Source of the DNA: Henricia sp. BOLD:AAB3569
Taxonomy: Eukaryota; Echinodermata; Asteroidea; Spinulosida; Echinasteridae
NCBI GenBank assembly: GCA_037783545.1
Contig: JBBELK010001520.1
Location: 1 to 64,000 of the forward strand
DNA: 64,000 nt
Reading direction: 5' to 3'
This document shows positions 58,801-64,000 of the stretch, one piece after another. The notes below the pieces were generated by a model. The model saw only the letters and a list, made by a program, of their open reading frames with translations, was not told where the DNA came from and ran no database searches. Both the position numbers and the translations under genes were made by a program. Every line of letters begins with the position of its first letter. Position 1 is the first letter of the stretch.

Positions 58801-61800
58801 TGCATGCGCCGCGCTGGTGTACATTTGTACGGCCGTTGACTCACCCCAGATTGTAACGGGAATTAGGTCAAAGTCATGCAAAATTGACAGATTTTCGCTG
58901 GGAAATGACGGAGAAATTTCAGAGTTTAGGGAAAACGGAGCTCGGCTACGTGGTTATTCCCCTAACCGTGGCTGTTGGGACACCCTGCGCCGCGCTGGTG
59001 TACATTTGTACGGCCGTTGACTCACCCCGGATTGTGACGGGAATTATGTCAAAGTGTGTCCCAAATGCCGGCAAATTTGGAAATCAAGGAATTTTCCAAC
59101 CAACTTCAAATTTTGCATGCTCCAAACTGTATATATTCCGCACTTGTCATGCAAAATTGACAGATTTTCGCTGGGAAATGACGGAGAAATTTCAGAGTTT
59201 AGGGAAAACGGAGCTCGGCTACGCGGTTATTCCCCTAACCGTGGCTGTTGGGACACCATGCGCCGTGCTGGTGTACATTTGTACGGCCGTTGACTCACCC
59301 CAGATTGTGACGGGAATTAGGTCAAAGTGTGTCCCAAATGCCGGCAAATTTGGAAATCAAGGAATTTTCCAACCAACTTCAAATTTTGCATGCTCCAAAC
59401 TGTATATATTCCGCACTTGTCATGCAAAATTGACAGATTTTCGCTGGGAAATGACGGAGAAATTTTAGAGTTTAGGGAAAACGGAGCTCGGCTACGTGGT
59501 TATTCCCCTAACCGTGGCTGTTGGGACACCCTGCGCCGCGCTGGTGTACATTTGTACGGCCGTTGACTCACCCCGGAATGTGACGGGAATAAGGTCAAAG
59601 TGTGTCCCAAATGCCGGCAAATTTGGAAATCAAGGAATTTTCCAACCAACTTCAAATTTTGCATGCGCCGCGCTGGTGTACATTTGTACGGCCGTTGACT
59701 CACCCCAGATTGTGACGGGAATTAGGTCAAAGTCATGCAAAATTGACAGATTTTCGCTGGGAAATGACGGAGAAATTTCAGAGTTTAGGGAAAACGGAGC
59801 TCGGCTACGTGGTTATTCCCCTAACCGTGGCTGTTGGGACACCCTGCGCCGCGCTGGTGTACATTTGTACGGCCGTTGACTCACCCCAGATTGTGACGGG
59901 AATTAGGTCAAAGTGTGTCCCAAATGCCGGCAAATTTGGAAATCAAGGAATTTTCCAACCAACTTCAAATTTTGCATGCTCCAAACTGTATATATTCCGC
60001 ACTTGTCATGCAAAATTGACAGATTTTCGCTGGGAAATGACGGAGAAATTTCAGAGTTTAGGGAAAACGGAGCTCGGCTACGTGGTTATTCCCCTAACCG
60101 TGGCTGTTGGGACACCCTGCGCCGCGCTGGTGTACATTTGTACGGCCGTTGACTCATCCCAGATTGTGACGGGAATTAGGTCAAAGTGTGTCCCAAATGC
60201 CGGCAAATTTGGAAATCAAGGAATTTTCCAACCAACTTCAAATTTTGCATGCTCCAAACTGTATATATTCCGCACTTGTCATGCAAAATTGACAGATTTT
60301 CGCTGGGAAATGACGGAGAAATTTCAGAGTTTAGGGAAAACGGAGCTCGGCTACGTGGTTATTCCCCTAACCGTGGCTGTTGGGACACCCTGCTCCGCGC
60401 TGGTGTACATTTGTACGGCCGTTGACTCACCCCGGAATGTGACGGGAATTAGGTCAAAGTGTGTCCCAAATGCCGGCAAATTTGGAAATCAAGGAATTTT
60501 CCAACCAACTTCAAATTTTGCATGCTCCAAACTGTATATATTCCGCACTTGTCATGCAAAATTGACAGATTTTCGCTGGGAAATGACGGAGAAATTTCAG
60601 AGTTTAGGGAAAACGGAGCTCGGCTACGCGGTTATTCCCCTAACCGTGGCTGTTGGGACACCATGCGCCGTGCTGGTGTACATTTGTACGGCCGTTGACT
60701 CACCCCAGATTGTGACGGGAATTAGGTCAAAGTGTGTCCCAAATGCCGGCAAATTTGGAAATCAAGGAATTTTCCAACCAACTTCAAATTTTGCATGCTC
60801 CAAACTGTATATATTCCGCACTTGTCATGCAAAATTGACAGATTTTCGCTGGGAAATGACGGAGAAATTTCAGAGTTTAGGGAAAACGGAGCTCGGCTAC
60901 GTGGTTATTCCCCTAACCGTGGCTGTTGGGACACCCTGCGCCGCGCTGGTGTACATTTGTACGGCCGTTGACTCACCCCGGAATGTGACGGGAATAAGGT
61001 CAAAGTGTGTCCCAAATGCCGGCAAATTTGGAAATCAAGGAATTTTCCAACCAACTTCAAATTTTGCATGCGCCGCGCTGGTGTACATTTGTACGGCCGT
61101 TGACTCACCCCAGATTGTGACGGGAATTAGGTCAAAGTCATGCAAAATTGACAGATTTTCGCTGGGAAATGACGGAGAAATTTCAGAGTTTAGGGAAAAC
61201 GGAGCTCGGCTACGTGGTTATTCCCCTAACCGTGGCTGTTGGGACACCCTGCGCCGCGCTGGTGTACATTTGTACGGCCGTTGACTCATCCCAGATTGTG
61301 ACGGGAATTAGGTCAAAGTGTGTCCCAAATGCCGGCAAATTTGGAAATCAAGGAATTTTCCAACCAACTTCAAATTTTGCATGCTCCAAACTGTATATAT
61401 TCCGCACTTGTCATGCAAAATTGACAGATTTTCGCTGGGAAATGACGGAGAAATTTCAGAGTTTAGGGAAAACGGAGCTCGGCTACGTGGTTATTCCCCT
61501 AACCGTGGCTGTTGGGACACCCTGCGCCGCGCTGGTGTACATTTGTACGGCCGTTGACTCACCCCGGAATGTGACGGGAATTAGGTCAAAGTGTGTCCCA
61601 AATGCCGGCAAATTTGGAAATCAAGGAATTTTCCAACCAACTTCAAATTTTGCATGCGCCGCGCTGGTGTACATTTGTACGGCCGTTGACTCACCCCAGA
61701 TTGTGACGGGAATTAGGTCAAAGTCATGCAAAATTGACAGATTTTCGCTGGGAAATGACGGAGAAATTTCAGAGTTTAGGGAAAACGGAGCTCGGCTACG

Positions 61801-64000
61801 TGGTTATTCCCCTAACCGTGGCTGTTGGGACACCCTGCGCCGCGCTGGTGTACATTTGTACGGCCGTTGACTCACCCCAGATTGTGACGGGAATTAGGTC
61901 AAAGTGTGTCCCAAATGCCGGCAAATTTGGAAATCAAGGAATTTTCCAACCAACTTCAAATTTTGCATGCTCCAAACTGTATATATTCCGCACTTGTCAT
62001 GCAAAATTGACAGATTTTCGCTGGGAAATGACGGAGAAATTTCAGAGTTTAGGGAAAACGGAGCTCGGCTACGTGGTTATTCCCCTAACCGTGGCTGTTG
62101 GGACACCCTGCGCCGCGCTGGTGTACATTTGTACGGCCGTTGACTCACCCCGGAATGTGACGGGAATTAGGTCAAAGTGTGTCCCAAATGCCGGCAAATT
62201 TGGAAATCAAGGAATTTTCCAACCAACTTCAAATTTTGCATGCGCCGCGCTGGTGTACATTTGTACGGCCGTTGACTCACCCCAGATTGTGACGGGAATT
62301 AGGTCAAAGTCATGCAAAATTGACAGATTTTCGCTGGGAAATGACGGAGAAATTTCAGAGTTTAGGGAAAACGGAGCTCGGCTACGTGGTTATTCCCCTA
62401 ACCGTGGCTGTTGGGACACCCTGCGCCGCGCTGGTGTACATTTGTACGGCCGTTGACTCACCCCAGATTGTGACGGGAATTAGGTCAAAGTGTGTCCCAA
62501 ATGCCGGCAAATTTGGAAATCAAGGAATTTTCCAACCAACTTCAAATTTTGCATGCTCCAAACTGTATATATTCCGCACTTGTCATGCAAAATTGACAGA
62601 TTTTCGCTGGGAAATGACGGAGAAATTTCAGAGTTTAGGGAAAACGGAGCTCGGCTACGTGGTTATTCCCCTAACCGTGGCTGTTGGGACACCCTGCGCC
62701 GCGCTGGTGTACATTTGTACGGCCGTTGACTCACCCCGGATTGTGACGGGAATTAGGTCAAAGTGTGTCCCAAATGCCGGCAAATTTGGAAATCAAGGAA
62801 TTTTCCAACCAACTTCAAATTTTGCATGCGCCGCGCTGGTGTACATTTGTACGGCCGTTGACTCACCCCAGATTGTGACGGGAATTAGGTCAAAGTCATG
62901 CAAAATTGACAGATTTTCGCTGGGAAATGACGGAGAAATTTCAGAGTTTAGGGAAAACGGAGCTCGGCTACGTGGTTATTCCCCTAACCGTGGCTGTTGG
63001 GACACCCTGCGCCGCGCTGGTGTACATTTGTACGGCCGTTGACTCACCCCGGATTGTGACGGGAATTATGTCAAAGTGTGTCCCAAATGCCGGCAAATTT
63101 GGAAATCAAGGAATTTTCCAACCAACTTCAAATTTTGCATGCTCCAAACTGTATATATTCCGCACTTTTCATGCAAAATTGACAGATTTTCGCTGGGAAA
63201 TGACGGAGAAATTTCAGAGTTTAGGGAAAACGGAGCTCGGCTACGTGGTTATTCCCCTAACCGTGGCTGTTGGGACACCATGCGCCGCGCTGGTGTACAT
63301 TTGTACGGCCGTTGACTCACCCCAGATTGTGACGGGAATTAGGTCAAAGTGTGTCCCAAATGCCGGCAAATTTGGAAATCAAGGAATTTTTCAACCAACT
63401 TCAAATTTTGCATGCGCCGCGCTGGTGTACATTTGTACGGCCGTTGACTCACCCCAGATTGTGACGGGAATTAGGTCAAAGTCATGCAAAATTGACAGAT
63501 TTTCGCTGGGAAATGACGGAGAAATTTCAGAGTTTAGGGAAAACGGAGCTCGGCTACGTGGTTATTCCCCTAACCGTGGCTGTTGGGACACCCTGCGCCG
63601 CGCTGGTGTACATTTGTACGGCCGTTGACTCACCCCGGATTGTGACGGGAATTATGTCAAAGTGTGTCCCAAATGCCGGCAAATTTGGAAATCAAGGAAT
63701 TTTCCAACCAACTTCAAATTTTGCATGCTCCAAACTGTATATATTCCGCACTTGTCATGCAAAATTGACAGATTTTCGCTGGGAAATGACGGAGAAATTT
63801 CAGAGTTTAGGGAAAACGGAGCTCGGCTACGCGGTTATTCCCCTAACCGTGGCTGTTGGGACACCATGCGCCGTGCTGGTGTACATTTGTACGGCCGTTG
63901 ACTCACCCCAGATTGTGACGGGAATTAGGTCAAAGTGTGTCCCAAATGCCGGCAAATTTGGAAATCAAGGAATTTTCCAACCAACTTCAAATTTTGCATG
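55851..64000 (+). repeat. Macro-repeat, copy 2 (incomplete at window end, with an extra 1,405 bp)
   Basis: Spacing of g starts: 859, 586, 859, 586, 859, an extra 1,405, then four of 586. After the extra segment the match to copy 1 continues at an offset of 8,216 (6,811 + 1,405): aataaggtc near 60,994 and catcccag near 61,287. The final monomer (63,935) is cut at offset 66, just before the junction 1 site, so its type cannot be told. Confidence 0.83.
59054..61317 (+). repeat. 859-bp block duplicated at 1,405-bp offset
   Basis: Units 59,054, 59,327 and g 59,600 match 60,459, 60,732 and g 61,005; both copies have ccatgcgccgtg in the first unit and aataaggtc just before g. Two plain monomers (59,913 and 60,186, the latter with tgctccgcg) lie between. 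This accounts for the extra 1,405 bp in the second macro-repeat copy. ttttagag near 59,462 is private to the first copy. Confidence 0.85.

Larger units (their letters stand above)
1..64000 (+). repeat. Satellite DNA array, about 230 head-to-tail monomers of about 273 bp
   Basis: The same unit recurs without interruption from the first to the last base, always in the same orientation. Counting from the motif gtgtgtccc, most units are 273 bp. Variants of 276, 313 and 132 bp occur, and units of 270-275 bp occur in the indel-rich zones. The window begins at monomer offset 83 and ends at offset 66, so both array edges lie outside. No inserted unique sequence, transposon or inverted block was seen. 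Large homogeneous arrays with higher-order structure are typical of eukaryotic (peri)centromeric or other heterochromatin; location on the chromosome is inference. I do not recognise the family. No gene is supported anywhere, so every stretch longer than 300 bases holds satellite only. Confidence 0.98.
44300..64000 (+). repeat. Zone F: short HORs rich in the 313-bp variant
   Basis: From here 27 of the 38 type g units occur, about one per 0.7 kb. Spacing between successive g starts is nearly always 586 bp (273 + 313) or 859 bp (2 x 273 + 313), with one 313 (g next to g), one 1,405, and two spacings extended by a 132-bp unit (991 and 718). Typical plain monomers here end with cggaatgtg. Private substitutions are sparse, indicating recent homogenisation. 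No other sequence class is present. Confidence 0.93.

Noticed and set aside
1-64000. CRISPR array
   Set aside because: The unit repeats in full; there are no short repeats separated by unique spacers and no cas genes.
1-64000. Tandem rDNA, 5S or tRNA cluster
   Set aside because: No A or B box set, no recognisable rRNA segment and no terminator-like T run at a constant place were found in the monomer.
1-64000. Ends of a long terminal repeat element or terminal inverted repeats giving rise to the satellite
   Set aside because: No tRNA-primer-like site, polypurine tract or inverted termini could be placed in the monomer. A link to a mobile element would need a database search.

Overview
The whole 64 kb window is one uninterrupted satellite DNA array. 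A monomer of about 273 bp (about 47% G+C) is repeated head to tail, always in the same orientation, about 230 times. The window opens inside a monomer (offset 83 when the monomer is counted from its gtgtgtccc motif) and closes inside another (offset 66), so the array runs past both ends. I see no supportable protein gene, RNA gene, transposon, CRISPR array or unique sequence. All long reading frames are by-products of a repeat length divisible by three (273 = 3 x 91). An array of this size and unit length with higher-order repeats (HORs) points to a eukaryotic nuclear genome, most likely (peri)centromeric or other constitutive heterochromatin. I do not recognise the satellite and cannot name the organism.

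Layout. Zone A (1-11,352): monomers with many private one-base indels, mostly shortened homopolymers, net about 31 bp short over 41 monomers. Zone B (11,353-16,267): 18 nearly indel-free monomers, including a 1,365-bp block of five monomers present twice in tandem. Zone C (16,268-18,453): eight monomers with indels again. Zone D (18,454-26,652): 30 clean monomers of 273 or 276 bp with small HORs of three (819 bp) and four (1,095 bp) monomers. Zone E (about 25,014-44,299, overlapping the end of D): HORs built from named monomer types (a-h), first a 1,952-bp seven-mer, then 1,405-bp five-mers and 1,132-bp four-mers. Zone F (44,300-64,000): short HORs of two or three monomers (586 and 859 bp), themselves arranged in a macro-repeat of about 6.8 kb.

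The most informative element is a derived 313-bp monomer (type g). It first appears at 26,653 and is found 38 times, always with the same two internal breakpoints. Its structure is that of two 273-bp monomers with two internal deletions of 141 and 92 bp (546 - 141 - 92 = 313). Both breakpoints fall on short identities, catgc and gt. Two 132-bp units (273 - 141) carry only the first junction. Type g is absent from the first 26.6 kb, then rises from about one per 2.3 kb to one per 1.3 kb to one per 0.7 kb toward the right end. The window therefore records a variant being born, locked into HORs and amplified. These mechanisms are inference from repeat structure; the units, spacings and shared markers were read directly.
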